Part shown: piece by piece, positions 6,653 to 13,619 of the stretch
Layout: every line of letters begins with the position of its first letter
How positions within the stretch are numbered: position 1 is the first letter of the stretch
Source: Betaproteobacteria bacterium
Lineage (GTDB): Bacteria > Pseudomonadota > Gammaproteobacteria > Burkholderiales > Casimicrobiaceae
Direction: 5' to 3'
NCBI GenBank assembly: GCA_005888955.1
Contig: VBCS01000073.1
Coordinates: forward strand, 1 to 25,649
DNA length: 25,649 nucleotides
Program-made: the position numbers and the translations under genes
Notes under the pieces: generated by a model
Seen by the model: only the letters and a program-made list of their open reading frames with translations
Databases searched by the model: none
Told to the model about the DNA's origin: nothing

Positions 6653-7447
6653 TCAGTCGAGCGGGCGGAACTTCAGCGTCAGATTCCTGCGAAACATATC
6701 CGGCGAGTCGGGCCGCGGCAGTGGCGATGACTTGAGGATCGCGCGCTGCACGGCTTCGTCGTAAGCGCGCACGCCGCTCGATTTGCCGAGTTGCACGTCG
6801 ATGATCTCCCCGCTGGGCAGCTGCACGACGTCGAAGATGGCTTCCGGGTTTCCCGGCATGTCGGGCGGCACGACGACGTTGCCCCTGATCTTTGCCTGGA
6901 TACGGCGAATGTAGTCGGCATCCGCCTTGACGCGCGCCCCGGCGGCAGCAATCTTCTCCTGTGCTTGGCGTTCGCGCTGCGCCTGCGCCTTGAGCGCCTC
7001 GGCCTCGCGCGCCTGCCGCTCACGGGCTTCGGCGAGGCGCTTCTCCAGCTGCTCCTTCTTCTCGGCTTCGCGCCGTTCGACCTCGCGCCTCTCCGCAGCC
7101 TGCTTTTCCTTTTCCTTGCGCTCGCGCTCGGCCTGCTCCTTTCGGGCGCGCTCCTGCTTTTCCTTGAGCGCGATGTCGGGCTTCGGCGGCTCGACGGGCG
7201 GTGGCTTGGCTTCGACTTGAGGTTTCGGAGGCTCGGGCTTGGGCGGTTCGGATGGTGGCTTGGCCGGCTCGATCTTTTCGGTCGCCGGTGGCACGTAGAG
7301 TTCCGCAGTCACAGGCTCGGGCTTGCGGTTCTGCCAGTTGACGCTGAAGATCAGAAACAGCACGAATGTGACGTGAACCGCGATCGCCAGGATAGCGGCG
7401 ATCCATTTGACTGCGGACCAGCTCGAGCGCGCGCGCCGTGGCGGCAT
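6653..7447 (-). CDS. tolA: Cell-envelope integrity protein TolA
   Basis: TolA is the inner-membrane protein that spans the periplasm and links the TolQR motor to TolB-Pal at the outer membrane during division; it also carries colicin and phage import in model species. The 264-residue product shows the three-part plan: one N-terminal membrane helix (about 13-37), a Pro/Lys-rich stretch (about 55-95), a long charged coiled coil rich in K, E, R and A (about 95-180), and a compact TonB/TolA C-terminal domain ending LTLKFRPLD. It is shorter than the E. coli protein mainly in the coil. It lies six bases after tolR. The expected tolB and pal do not follow; the next gene runs in the opposite direction. 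Confidence 0.93.
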   Translation of the reverse strand: MPPRRARSSWSAVKWIAAILAIAVHVTFVLFLIFSVNWQNRKPEPVTAELYVPPATEKIEPAKPPSEPPKPEPPKPQVEAKPPPVEPPKPDIALKEKQERARKEQAERERKEKEKQAAERREVERREAEKKEQLEKRLAEARERQAREAEALKAQAQRERQAQEKIAAAGARVKADADYIRRIQAKIRGNVVVPPDMPGNPEAIFDVVQLPSGEIIDVQLGKSSGVRAYDEAVQRAILKSSPLPRPDSPDMFRRNLTLKFRPLD

Positions 7448-7453
7448 TGCGCC

Positions 7454-7861
7454 TCAGCTCGGTTGCGGACGGAGTAGCAAGCCGACTTTGCGCACGCCCT
7501 TCTGCTGGAGCAGATCGAGCACGCGGACGACCTCTTCGTAACGGACGGCGCGGTCGGCGGCGATCACGACCGCCTGCTCGGGATTCTTCGCCTGCCGGTC
7601 GCGCACTCGCGCGATCAGTTCATCTCGCGACACGCGCACCGGCGCCGCGGCACCCTCGCGCAACCACAGCGATTGGTCGGTACGCACCTGGATTTCGAGC
7701 GGCGCTACCGGCGCGGTGAGATGAGTGCCTACGCTGGGTAGCTCGATCACACCCGGGTTGATCAACGGCGCGGTCACCATGAAGATCACGAGCAACACCA
7801 GCATCACGTCGATGTAGGGCACGACGTTGATCTGGTTGATCGATTTGCGTGGCCGGCGCAT
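7454..7861 (-). CDS. tolR: Tol motor subunit TolR (ExbD family)
   Basis: This is a 135-residue inner-membrane protein of the proton-driven TolQR motor. A short cytoplasmic N-terminus leads into the single membrane helix INVVPYIDVMLVLLVIFMV. Asp18 in this helix is the conserved proton-carrying residue of ExbD/TolR/MotB-type stators. The periplasmic domain (about 40-135) has the usual mixed fold ending in a helix-strand pair (VLDLLQQKGVRKVGLL). The gene starts three bases after tolQ stops and is six bases from tolA, consistent with one operon. Confidence 0.95.
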   Translation of the reverse strand: MRRPRKSINQINVVPYIDVMLVLLVIFMVTAPLINPGVIELPSVGTHLTAPVAPLEIQVRTDQSLWLREGAAAPVRVSRDELIARVRDRQAKNPEQAVVIAADRAVRYEEVVRVLDLLQQKGVRKVGLLLRPQPS

Positions 7862-7864
7862 CGG

Positions 7865-8530
7865 CTACCCCTGGCGCTGGAGAATGTTCGAGAATTCCTC
7901 GATGAACGTCTCGAAGCGCGTCGCTAACCGGTCGACGTCGTGGGTATAGCGGTTATACGCGACGACCGCGGGAATCGCGGCGAAGAGCCCCATCGCGGTG
8001 GCGATCAACGCTTCGGCGATACCCGGCGCGACCTGCGCGAGCGTCGCCTGGCTGACGTTGCTGAGGCTCCGGAACGCGTTCATGATGCCCCATACGGTGC
8101 CGAACAAGCCGACGTAAGGTGACACGGATCCGACGGTCGCCAGCCCGGCGAGATTGGCTTCGAGGACGTCGATCTCGCGTTGGTACGAGGCGCGCATGGC
8201 GCGACGCGCACTGTCCATCGTCGCTGCCGACGAGGTCCCTTGCCGGCGGTGCTTGGCGTACTCGCGGAAACCGGAGGAAAAGATTCGCTCCAGTGCGCCG
8301 CCGCGATTCTGGCTTGCGCGCTGGAAGAGCTCGTTCAGGTCGCCGCCTTTCCAGAAGTCGTCCTCGAACCGGTCGGTTTCGCGCTGCGCCCGCTGCAGCG
8401 CGAACAGCTTGAGGAAGATCTGCCACCACGACCACAGCGACGCCAGGAGCAGCAGCGCCATGACCGCCTGCACGACGACGCTGGCATGCAGCATCATCGC
8501 GAAAAACGAGAGATCGGGATGCAGGTTCAC
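7865..8530 (-). CDS. tolQ: Tol motor subunit TolQ (MotA/ExbB family)
   Basis: The 221-residue inner-membrane channel subunit pairs with TolR to turn proton flow into movement of TolA. Three membrane helices are visible: residues about 14-38, then after the large cytoplasmic loop LATVGSVSPYVGLFGTVWGI and IAEALIATAMGLFAAIPAVVAY, the two conserved MotA/ExbB/TolQ helices. GTG 8530 is preferred because it gives the normal N-terminus (NLHPDLSFF); ATG 8569 in the same frame would add 13 residues and overlap the end of ybgC by 20 bases. Neither start has a strong ribosome site, so translation may depend on coupling to ybgC. Confidence 0.93.
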   Translation of the reverse strand: MNLHPDLSFFAMMLHASVVVQAVMALLLLASLWSWWQIFLKLFALQRAQRETDRFEDDFWKGGDLNELFQRASQNRGGALERIFSSGFREYAKHRRQGTSSAATMDSARRAMRASYQREIDVLEANLAGLATVGSVSPYVGLFGTVWGIMNAFRSLSNVSQATLAQVAPGIAEALIATAMGLFAAIPAVVAYNRYTHDVDRLATRFETFIEEFSNILQRQG

Positions 8531-8549
8531 CAGTGTCTGAGCCTTTGTT

Positions 8550-8960
8550 CTAATGCATCTTTGCAACAACCGGTGCCGGAATGCGCGCGGGCCGCCAAGT
8601 CGCGGGATCGAGGCAGGCGAGCGTCACGTGCGCCCGGACCAGCTGCGCCTCGCCGCGAAAGACCTCCTGGACCGCGACCAGACGGCTACGGCCGCGCGCG
8701 ACCGACCCGACCGTGACCTCGAGGGCATCGTACAGCCGAGCCGGCTGCCGGTACTCGATGTCCAAGCGATGGACCACGAACACGACGCCGTGTTCACGTT
8801 CGAGAGCGGTCAGCGTGAACCCCAGCGACGCCAGCCATTCCGTGCGCGCCCGTTCCAGATATCTCAGAAAATTGGCGTAGTAGACGACGCCGGCGGCGTC
8901 CGTATCTTCGTAGTAAACGCGGACCGGCCAGCGAAATATCTCGTCGGCCGTCGGCGTCAT
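8550..8960 (-). CDS. ybgC: Tol-Pal-associated acyl-CoA thioesterase YbgC
   Basis: This is a 136-residue hotdog-fold thioesterase of the 4-hydroxybenzoyl-CoA thioesterase group, acting on acyl-CoA or acyl-ACP in the cytoplasm. The active-site motif YYEDTDAAGVVYYANF (residues 16-31) contains the catalytic Asp21; the motif is followed by LERARTEWL, as in YbgC proteins. It is regularly the first gene of the tol-pal operon and is thought to link phospholipid metabolism with envelope maintenance. The start overlaps the ruvB stop (ATGA), coupling the recombination and envelope genes in one transcript. Confidence 0.93.
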   Translation of the reverse strand: MTPTADEIFRWPVRVYYEDTDAAGVVYYANFLRYLERARTEWLASLGFTLTALEREHGVVFVVHRLDIEYRQPARLYDALEVTVGSVARGRSRLVAVQEVFRGEAQLVRAHVTLACLDPATWRPARIPAPVVAKMH

Positions 8961-9991
8961 CCGCTCGTGAAGAGCCCGCCGGCGGCGGCTGGTGGCAGCA
9001 GGCCGAAGTGGCGATACGACAACGCGGTGGCGATTCGGCCGCGGTTCGTGCGCTGCAGGAAGCCCTGCTGGATCAGAAACGGCTCGAGCACGTCCTCGAT
9101 CGTGTCGCGCTCCTCGCCGATCGCGGCCGAGAGGTTGTCGATCCCGACCGGTCCGCCGGCGAATTTGTCGAGCACGCAGCGCAGGAGCTTCCGGTCCATC
9201 ACGTCCAGGCCCGCGGCATCGACGTCGAGCATGGACAGCGCGGCGTCCGCGACATCGTGCGTGATGCGGCCACCGGCGCGGACCTCGGCGTAGTCGCGTA
9301 CGCGCCGCAAGAGCCGATTCGCGACGCGCGGCGTGCCACGCGAGCGGCGCGCGATTTCCAGTGCGCCGTCGGGCTCGAGCGCGATATCGAGCAGTCTCGC
9401 CGACCGCCCCACGATTCGGGTGACCTCCTCGGGGGTGTAGAACTCGAGCCGGGCGACGATACCGAAGCGATCGCGCAGCGGATTGGTCAACATGCCGGCG
9501 CGCGTGGTCGCTCCGACCAGAGTGAACGCGGGCAAGTCGAGCTTGACCGAGCGCGCAGCCGGCCCTTCGCCGATCATGATGTCGATCTGGAAGTCTTCGA
9601 GGGCCGGATAGAGGATCTCTTCGACCACGGGCGGCAAGCGATGGATCTCGTCGATGAACAGCACGTCGTGCGGCTCGAGGTTGGTCAGCAGGGCCGCCAA
9701 GTCGCCGGCGCGCTCGAGAACGGGTCCCGAGGTCTGGCGCAGATTCACCCCGAGCTCGTGCGCGATGATGTGCGAAAGCGTCGTCTTGCCCAATCCCGGC
9801 GGCCCGAAGAGCAGGACATGATCCAGCGCCTCCTTGCGCTTCTTCGCCGCCTCGATGAAGATCGCCAGCTGCCCGCGGATCTTCTCCTGGCCGACGTACT
9901 CGTCGAGCACGCGCGGTCGCAGCGTGCGTTCGAGCACTTCCTCCTGCGGACTCACCGGTGCCGCTGCGACCAGGCGATCGGTTTCGATCAT
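8957..9991 (-). CDS. ruvB: Holliday junction branch-migration helicase RuvB
   Basis: RuvB is the hexameric AAA+ motor that drives branch migration of Holliday junctions together with RuvA. The product is 344 residues, normal for the family. Walker A GPPGLGKT is at 63-70, Walker B FIDEIH at 112-117, the sensor motif GATTRAG at 160-166, and the arginine finger is in LRDRFG (R173). A C-terminal winged-helix DNA-binding domain follows (about 255-335), containing IGEERDTIEDV and the strongly conserved GRIATALSYRHFG. It is 13 bases downstream of ruvA and overlaps ybgC by four bases. Confidence 0.97.
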   Translation of the reverse strand: MIETDRLVAAAPVSPQEEVLERTLRPRVLDEYVGQEKIRGQLAIFIEAAKKRKEALDHVLLFGPPGLGKTTLSHIIAHELGVNLRQTSGPVLERAGDLAALLTNLEPHDVLFIDEIHRLPPVVEEILYPALEDFQIDIMIGEGPAARSVKLDLPAFTLVGATTRAGMLTNPLRDRFGIVARLEFYTPEEVTRIVGRSARLLDIALEPDGALEIARRSRGTPRVANRLLRRVRDYAEVRAGGRITHDVADAALSMLDVDAAGLDVMDRKLLRCVLDKFAGGPVGIDNLSAAIGEERDTIEDVLEPFLIQQGFLQRTNRGRIATALSYRHFGLLPPAAAGGLFTSG

Positions 9992-10004
9992 CTTCGCGTC
10001 CGCG

Positions 10005-10586
10005 TCACGCCTTGGCGAGGACCTTCAGCGCCTGTCTGATGCCGTCGGCGACGGCGACACCATCGGGCAGCTGCTTCACCGCGTGCACGGCTTCCTTGTC
10101 GCTGTAGCCCAGCGAAATAAGCGCATGCAGCACATCGGCCGCGACCGGCGGGGCGCGGTGCACACCGATCGCGGTCGTCATCTCGACGCCGAGCTTGTCC
10201 TTCAACTCCAGCAGCAATCGTTCCGCCGTCTTCTTGCCAATGCCCGGAATCTTGGTCAGCCGTCCCGATTCCTGCGATGTTACCGCCTGCGCGAGCTCCG
10301 CAACCGACAGGCCGGAAAGCACCGACAGCGCGGTCCGCGCGCCGATGCCGCTGATCTTGATCAGCTGCCGAAACGCGCGCCGTTCCGATTCGGAGCCGAA
10401 GCCGAAAAGCAGATGCGCGTCCTCGCGCACGACGAGATGGGTGAACAGCGTAACACGCTCGCCGAGGATCGGCAGATTGTAGAAAGTGCTCATCGGCACG
10501 TCGACTTCGTACGCGACGCCCTGCACATCGAGCAGGATTTGCGGCGGGTTCTTCTCTACGAGCGTTCCGGACAAGCGGCCGATCAT
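10005..10586 (-). CDS. ruvA: Holliday junction binding protein RuvA
   Basis: RuvA is the tetrameric platform that holds the four-way junction and loads RuvB. The product is 193 residues. The N-terminal OB-fold begins MIGRLSGTL (1-62); two helix-hairpin-helix motifs follow, with ISGIGARTAL (78-87) and IPGIGKKTAE (113-122); a linker and the RuvB-contacting three-helix domain (about 150-193) end the protein. ATG 10586 gives the universally conserved N-terminus; the frame is open further upstream but that part overlaps ruvC and is not coding. The 61-base gap to ruvC is the largest in this cluster and shows no obvious signal. Confidence 0.96.
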   Translation of the reverse strand: MIGRLSGTLVEKNPPQILLDVQGVAYEVDVPMSTFYNLPILGERVTLFTHLVVREDAHLLFGFGSESERRAFRQLIKISGIGARTALSVLSGLSVAELAQAVTSQESGRLTKIPGIGKKTAERLLLELKDKLGVEMTTAIGVHRAPPVAADVLHALISLGYSDKEAVHAVKQLPDGVAVADGIRQALKVLAKA

Positions 10587-10647
10587 GAGCGCGGGGCGGG
10601 CAGCGACGCGCACATTATCGCATGGCCTCCGGGCGCGACCGGTGCGA

Positions 10648-11187
10648 TCAAAGAATACGCCCGCGCCGTACGCGATAACCGGTCCGCCGCAAGCCATGGA
10701 GACCTTCGCCACCGTGCGCGTGACAGATCGCGCAAGCGAGCGCGTCGGCTGCGTCGGCCGATGGAGCGACCGATAGCGAAAGGAGCCGCCGCACCATTTC
10801 CTGCACCTGCTCCTTGGCCGCTTTGCCATGGCCGACCACCGCCTGCTTGATCTGCAGCGCGGTGTACTCGGCGACCGGAAGCTCGGCGAGCACCGCTGCG
10901 GAGATCGCCGCGCCGCGCGCTTGGCCCAGCAGCAGCGTGGATTGCGGGTTCGCGTTGACGAACACTTTCTCGATGGCGACCTCGGTCGGGTGGTGTTCGA
11001 CGATGACGCTGCCGATATCGCGCAGGATGATCTTGAGCCTCTCCGGCAACTCGCCGCCGGTGTTGCGCACGCAGCCGCTGGCGACGTATTGCAGCCTGCC
11101 TCCGATCGACACGATGAGCCCAAATCCGGTGACTCTGAGGCCAGGATCGATGCCGAGGATGCGGCGCGTTGCAAACAGGACTGTCAA
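10648..11187 (-). CDS. ruvC: Crossover junction endodeoxyribonuclease RuvC
   Basis: RuvC is the resolvase that cuts Holliday junctions symmetrically with metal catalysis. The 179-residue product keeps all four acidic active-site residues of the RNase H-like fold: Asp14 in LGIDPGLR, Glu73 in AIEKVF, and Asp145 and Asp148 in DAADALA. These sit seven positions later than in E. coli, consistent with a slightly longer N-terminus (MTVLFATRR). The basic C-terminus suits DNA binding. It is five bases after yebC, reproducing the common yebC-ruvC-ruvA-ruvB order. Confidence 0.96.
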   Translation of the reverse strand: MTVLFATRRILGIDPGLRVTGFGLIVSIGGRLQYVASGCVRNTGGELPERLKIILRDIGSVIVEHHPTEVAIEKVFVNANPQSTLLLGQARGAAISAAVLAELPVAEYTALQIKQAVVGHGKAAKEQVQEMVRRLLSLSVAPSADAADALACAICHAHGGEGLHGLRRTGYRVRRGRIL

Positions 11188-11192
11188 GGGCG

Positions 11193-11921
11193 CTATGCCT
11201 CTTCGATGACCGCGGTCGTATAGACGTTCTGGACATCATCCAGCGCCTCGAGTGCATCGAGCAGCTTCTGCATCCGCGCGCCGTCGTCGCCGGCGAGCAC
11301 GACCTCGGTCGCGGGCTTCATCGTCACTTCGGCGAATTCGGGCTTGAACCCGGCCTTGCCGAGCGCAGCCTTCACCGCAACGAAGTCGTGCGGCGCGGTA
11401 AGCACCTCGATCGAGCCGTCATCGTGGTCGATGACGTCCTCCGCGCTGGCGTCGAGTGCGACGTCGAGCAGCCGATTCTCATCGGTTCCGGGCGCGAAGA
11501 CGATCTGGCCGCAATGCTTGAAGAGGAAGGCCACCGAGCCGTCGGTTCCCAGATTGCCGCCATGCTTGGCAAATGCGTGCCGGATATCGGCGACGGTGCG
11601 AGTCCGATTGTCGGAGAGGCAATCGACGATCACTGCGGCGCCGTTGATCCCGTAGCCTTCATAGCGGATTTCCTCGTAGCTCACGCCCTCCTGCTCGCCC
11701 GAGCCGCGCTTGATCGCGCGCTCGATCGTATCCTTGGGCATGTTGTTGTCGGTCGCCTTGTCGACCGCGAGCCGCAACCGCGGGTTGCTCGACACATCTC
11801 CGGTACCGAGCTTTGCCGCGACCGTGATCTCGCGGATGAGCCGGCTGAAAATCTTGCCGCGCTTGGCATCGGTCGCCGCCTTGCGGTGCTTGATGTTCGC
11901 CCACTTGCTGTGGCCGGCCAT
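11193..11921 (-). CDS. yebC: YebC/PmpR (TACO1) family protein
   Basis: This 242-residue member of the YebC/PmpR/TACO1 family begins with the diagnostic MAGHSKWANIKHRKAATDAK and has the family's three-domain length. Members were described as transcriptional regulators (PmpR), while TACO1 and newer work on YebC point to helping ribosomes through difficult stretches such as polyproline; which role applies here cannot be told. It is the first gene of the yebC-ruvCAB-ybgC-tolQRA run. A TATAAT hexamer lies about 30 bases upstream of the start. Confidence 0.95.
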   Translation of the reverse strand: MAGHSKWANIKHRKAATDAKRGKIFSRLIREITVAAKLGTGDVSSNPRLRLAVDKATDNNMPKDTIERAIKRGSGEQEGVSYEEIRYEGYGINGAAVIVDCLSDNRTRTVADIRHAFAKHGGNLGTDGSVAFLFKHCGQIVFAPGTDENRLLDVALDASAEDVIDHDDGSIEVLTAPHDFVAVKAALGKAGFKPEFAEVTMKPATEVVLAGDDGARMQKLLDALEALDDVQNVYTTAVIEEA

Positions 11922-11950
11922 GGTCGGATCACGCTCTTGATGACGCGCAA

Positions 11951-11956
11951 ATTATA
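11951..11956 (-). promoter_or_regulatory. TATAAT -10 element upstream of yebC
   Basis: Read on the minus strand this is a perfect TATAAT within GCGTATAATTTGCGC, placing a transcript start about 20-25 bases before the yebC ATG. No good -35 is present (TTCCGG at 18 bases is weak). A near-identical context (GCGTATAATT, then GCGC) precedes ptsN at 16046-16051. Confidence 0.5.
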
Positions 11957-12060
11957 CGCGCTGAGTAGAGATCGCCGGAACGCACAATGCTCGGTATTTC
12001 GTGGGTTCTTCTGCGCAAACAGCGCAGGACTGTCTACCCTGGGTTGTCCAGGGGTTAGTG

Positions 12061-12096
12061 CGCGAAAAGCGACGGGCCGCTCCCGAGCTTTTCGCG
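12061..12096. repeat. Hairpin with perfect 10-bp outer stem
   Basis: CGCGAAAAGC (12061-12070) pairs with GCTTTTCGCG (12087-12096), and an inner CGGG/CCCG stem lies inside the loop. On the minus strand it lies downstream of the lon-like gene and upstream of yebC. It has no following T-run. It could serve transcript-end formation or protein binding; the role is unknown. Confidence 0.5.
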
Positions 12097-12108
12097 GTAA
12101 ATTAAATC

Positions 12109-12165
12109 CCGCGCAAAGTATCGTGCGCGCCGCAGTTGTTGTATGGCGAGCGAAACTTTGCGCGG
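12109..12165 (-). terminator. Inverted repeat after the lon-like gene, weak terminator candidate
   Basis: On the minus strand, one base after the TAG stop, CCGCGCAAAGT is followed 35 bases later by ACTTTGCGCGG and then the AT-rich GATTTAATTTACC. The stem plus AT tail suggests transcription ending here, but the long loop is atypical, so confidence is low. Confidence 0.35.
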
Positions 12166-12166
12166 C

Positions 12167-12805
12167 CTAGATGAGTCCCTGCTGCTTCAGAAACTGCGCG
12201 AGCACCTTGAGCCGTACCTCGCTGTCGTTGATCTCGAGCATGCTCTGCTTGATCGGGAGCGGCAACGGCAGGATCTCGGCCAGCCGATAGCTGACCCAGG
12301 ACGCGTCGGTGAGCGCGAGCTCGGCGGGAAAGTTCTCCTTGCCGACACGGTTGATCAAGAGCTCGAGCAAGTTGGCGAGTGGCTTGAACGCATCGGGCAG
12401 CGCGAGCGCCGGCTCGGGCGCGAGCGGAGTCACCTGCCCGACGACCAGACCGTCTTCGGCGATCGTGTGTGTCTGCACCTGAAACCGCGTCACGCCTTCG
12501 GTCCGCAGATGCAGGATGCCGAGCTGCGGCATGTCCCAGGCCGTGATCCGCGTAAGCGTGCCGATCGGAGTGAACGCGAGTCCCGCTCTTGCCGCCGCCG
12601 TATTGGCGACGACCTCGTCGCCTTGCGTGAGCAGGCACACGCCGAACGGGCTGTCGTCCTTGAGGCAAGCCTTGGTCATCGTAATGTAACGCTGCTCGAA
12701 GACCTTGAGCGGCAGCACGCCGCCCGGAAAGAGCACAGTCTTCAAGGGGAACAGCGGCAGCACGCTCGGCTCTCGCGACGACGCGCCGCGCAGGAACGGG
12801 AACAT
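12167..12805 (-). CDS. Stand-alone LON peptidase substrate-binding domain protein
   Basis: The 212-residue protein consists of the N-terminal (PUA-like) domain of Lon protease without the ATPase or peptidase parts. The opening LPLFPLKTVLFPGGVLPLKVFEQRY (written here in broken form: LPLFPL, FPGG, LPLKVFEQRY) and GVCLLTQG are family hallmarks. Such proteins are common in proteobacteria; their function is not established. It follows ubiX, with a long palindrome between the genes, and its stop is followed by an inverted repeat. The start ATG at 12805 is two codons before the conserved FPFLRG segment; the true start could be a little downstream. Confidence 0.88.
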   Translation of the reverse strand: MFPFLRGASSREPSVLPLFPLKTVLFPGGVLPLKVFEQRYITMTKACLKDDSPFGVCLLTQGDEVVANTAAARAGLAFTPIGTLTRITAWDMPQLGILHLRTEGVTRFQVQTHTIAEDGLVVGQVTPLAPEPALALPDAFKPLANLLELLINRVGKENFPAELALTDASWVSYRLAEILPLPLPIKQSMLEINDSEVRLKVLAQFLKQQGLI

Positions 12806-12824
12806 CGTCGCGGGTGCGGATGCT

Positions 12825-12872
12825 TAGGAGTCTGTCGGGCTTACGGTCGCGAGCAAGCCCGACAGGCTCCTA
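12825..12872. repeat. Long palindrome containing the ubiX stop codon
   Basis: TAGGAGTCTGTCGGGCTT (12825-12842) pairs with AAGCCCGACAGGCTCCTA (12855-12872) across 18 positions, with a single G-T wobble and a 12-base loop. On the minus strand the TAG that begins the element is the ubiX stop codon. It fills most of the gap to the lon-like gene. TAGGAG...-type palindromes resemble REP elements, though the G of GTAG is missing. Confidence 0.75.
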
Positions 12873-13511
12873 TGCGCGCTCGATCGTCGGTGGCGCGACT
12901 CGCGCCGCGCCCCAGCGCGGGCCCAGCGAATGTGCGACACCGAGCTGATCGAGGATGCGCGCGACGATGAAATCGACGAGATCGCCGATCGCCTCGGGCC
13001 GACCGTAGAATCCGGGCGACGGCGGCAGGATGACAGCGCCCGCACGCGCGAGCTTGAGGAGATTTTCGAGGTGGATCGCCGACAGCGGTGTCTCGCGCGG
13101 CACGAGCACCAGCGGCCGCCGCTCCTTGAGCATCACATCGGCGGCGCGCTCGATCAAGTTGTCGGCAAGACCCGCCGCGAGCGCGCCCGCGGTGCCCATG
13201 CTGCAGGGGCAGATCGCCATCGCGTCGGCCGGGTTCGATCCCGAGGCGATGGGCGAGAGCCAATCCTCCCGTCCGAAGACGGTCAACTGGCCTGGCTTCG
13301 CATGGTAGCGCTCGGCGAAGAATGCGGCGGCCGCGTGAGGCTGCGTCGGCAGCATCAGCTCGAGCTCCTGCCGCGCGACCATTTGCGCGGCGGGCGAATA
13401 GACGAGGTAGACGCGGGTCCCTGCCGCGATCAGGCACTCGAGCAGCCTCAAACCGTACGGGAGACCCGACGCGCCGGTGAATGCAAGCGTGATCGTGCGC
13501 GAAATGGTCAT
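12870..13511 (-). CDS. ubiX: Flavin prenyltransferase UbiX
   Basis: UbiX attaches a dimethylallyl unit to FMN, making the prenyl-FMN cofactor for UbiD decarboxylase in ubiquinone synthesis. The 213-residue product begins with strand ITLAFTGASG; GASGLPYG (13-20) is the FMN-binding motif, and CPCSMGTAGALAAGLADNLIERAADV (seen as CPCSMGT...ADNLIERAADV) is the conserved central segment. LVPRETPLSAIHLENLL and ILPPSPGFYGRPE are later signatures. No ubiD is present in the window. The upstream side carries a REP-like palindrome starting ten bases before the start codon. The stop codon is inside another palindrome. Confidence 0.94.
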   Translation of the reverse strand: MTISRTITLAFTGASGLPYGLRLLECLIAAGTRVYLVYSPAAQMVARQELELMLPTQPHAAAAFFAERYHAKPGQLTVFGREDWLSPIASGSNPADAMAICPCSMGTAGALAAGLADNLIERAADVMLKERRPLVLVPRETPLSAIHLENLLKLARAGAVILPPSPGFYGRPEAIGDLVDFIVARILDQLGVAHSLGPRWGAARVAPPTIERA

Positions 13512-13520
13512 ACGCGCATT

Positions 13521-13562
13521 GTAGCCGGGTTGACCCCGGACTTGATCCGGGGGGCCCCGGCT
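13521..13562 (+). repeat. GTAG-headed REP-like palindrome with two nested stems
   Basis: After GTAG, the outer arms AGCCGGG (13523-13529) and CCCGGCT (13556-13562) enclose inner arms CCCCGGA (13534-13540) and TCCGGGG (13546-13552) with loop CTTGA. It points toward the inverted family-B element at 13584-13619, so the two form a head-outward pair between rapZ and ubiX. On the minus strand the head overlaps a TACAAT hexamer just before ubiX. Confidence 0.7.
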
Positions 13563-13583
13563 GAGGAAGAATGTACCCTTCGC

Positions 13584-13619
13584 CCCGGGCGTCGCGCTAA
13601 AGCGCTCAGCCCGGGCTAC
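13584..13619 (-). repeat. GTAG-headed REP-like palindrome, family B, containing the rapZ stop
   Basis: Read on the minus strand this matches 1380-1415 at 34 of 36 positions: GTAG, CCCGGGC, TGAGCGCTTTAGCGCGA, then GCCCGGG. The TAG within the GTAG head is the rapZ stop codon. The outer stem here is perfect, unlike the copy at 1380. Confidence 0.85.

Larger units (their letters stand above)
11922..12166. other. Non-coding gap upstream of yebC with two inverted repeats
   Basis: This 245-base stretch is the longest gene-free region in the window. No convincing small gene is seen. It holds a minus-strand TATAAT near yebC, a hairpin with perfect 10-bp arms (12061-12096) and an 11-bp inverted repeat (12109-12165) just after the lon-like gene. 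It is less GC-rich than the genes around it. Confidence 0.6.

Noticed and set aside
7285..7302. Sigma-54 (-24/-12) promoter-like TGGCAC
   Set aside because: It is inside the tolA coding region and lacks a GC-containing -12 element at the correct spacing.
7020..7406. Separate gene within the tolA coiled-coil region
   Set aside because: It is an out-of-frame reading of the repetitive K/E/R/A codons of tolA and has no start signal or domain.
9008..10039. 343-residue plus-strand frame opposite ruvB
   Set aside because: It is the shadow of ruvB, whose Walker and DNA-binding motifs are complete on the minus strand.
10587..11174. Upstream in-frame extension of ruvA
   Set aside because: It overlaps ruvC in another frame. 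RuvA begins at the conserved MIGRLSG, so a RuvC-RuvA fusion is not real.
11169..12170. 333-residue plus-strand frame opposite yebC
   Set aside because: The opposite strand encodes an unmistakable YebC protein; the plus frame has low-complexity composition and crosses the non-coding gap.
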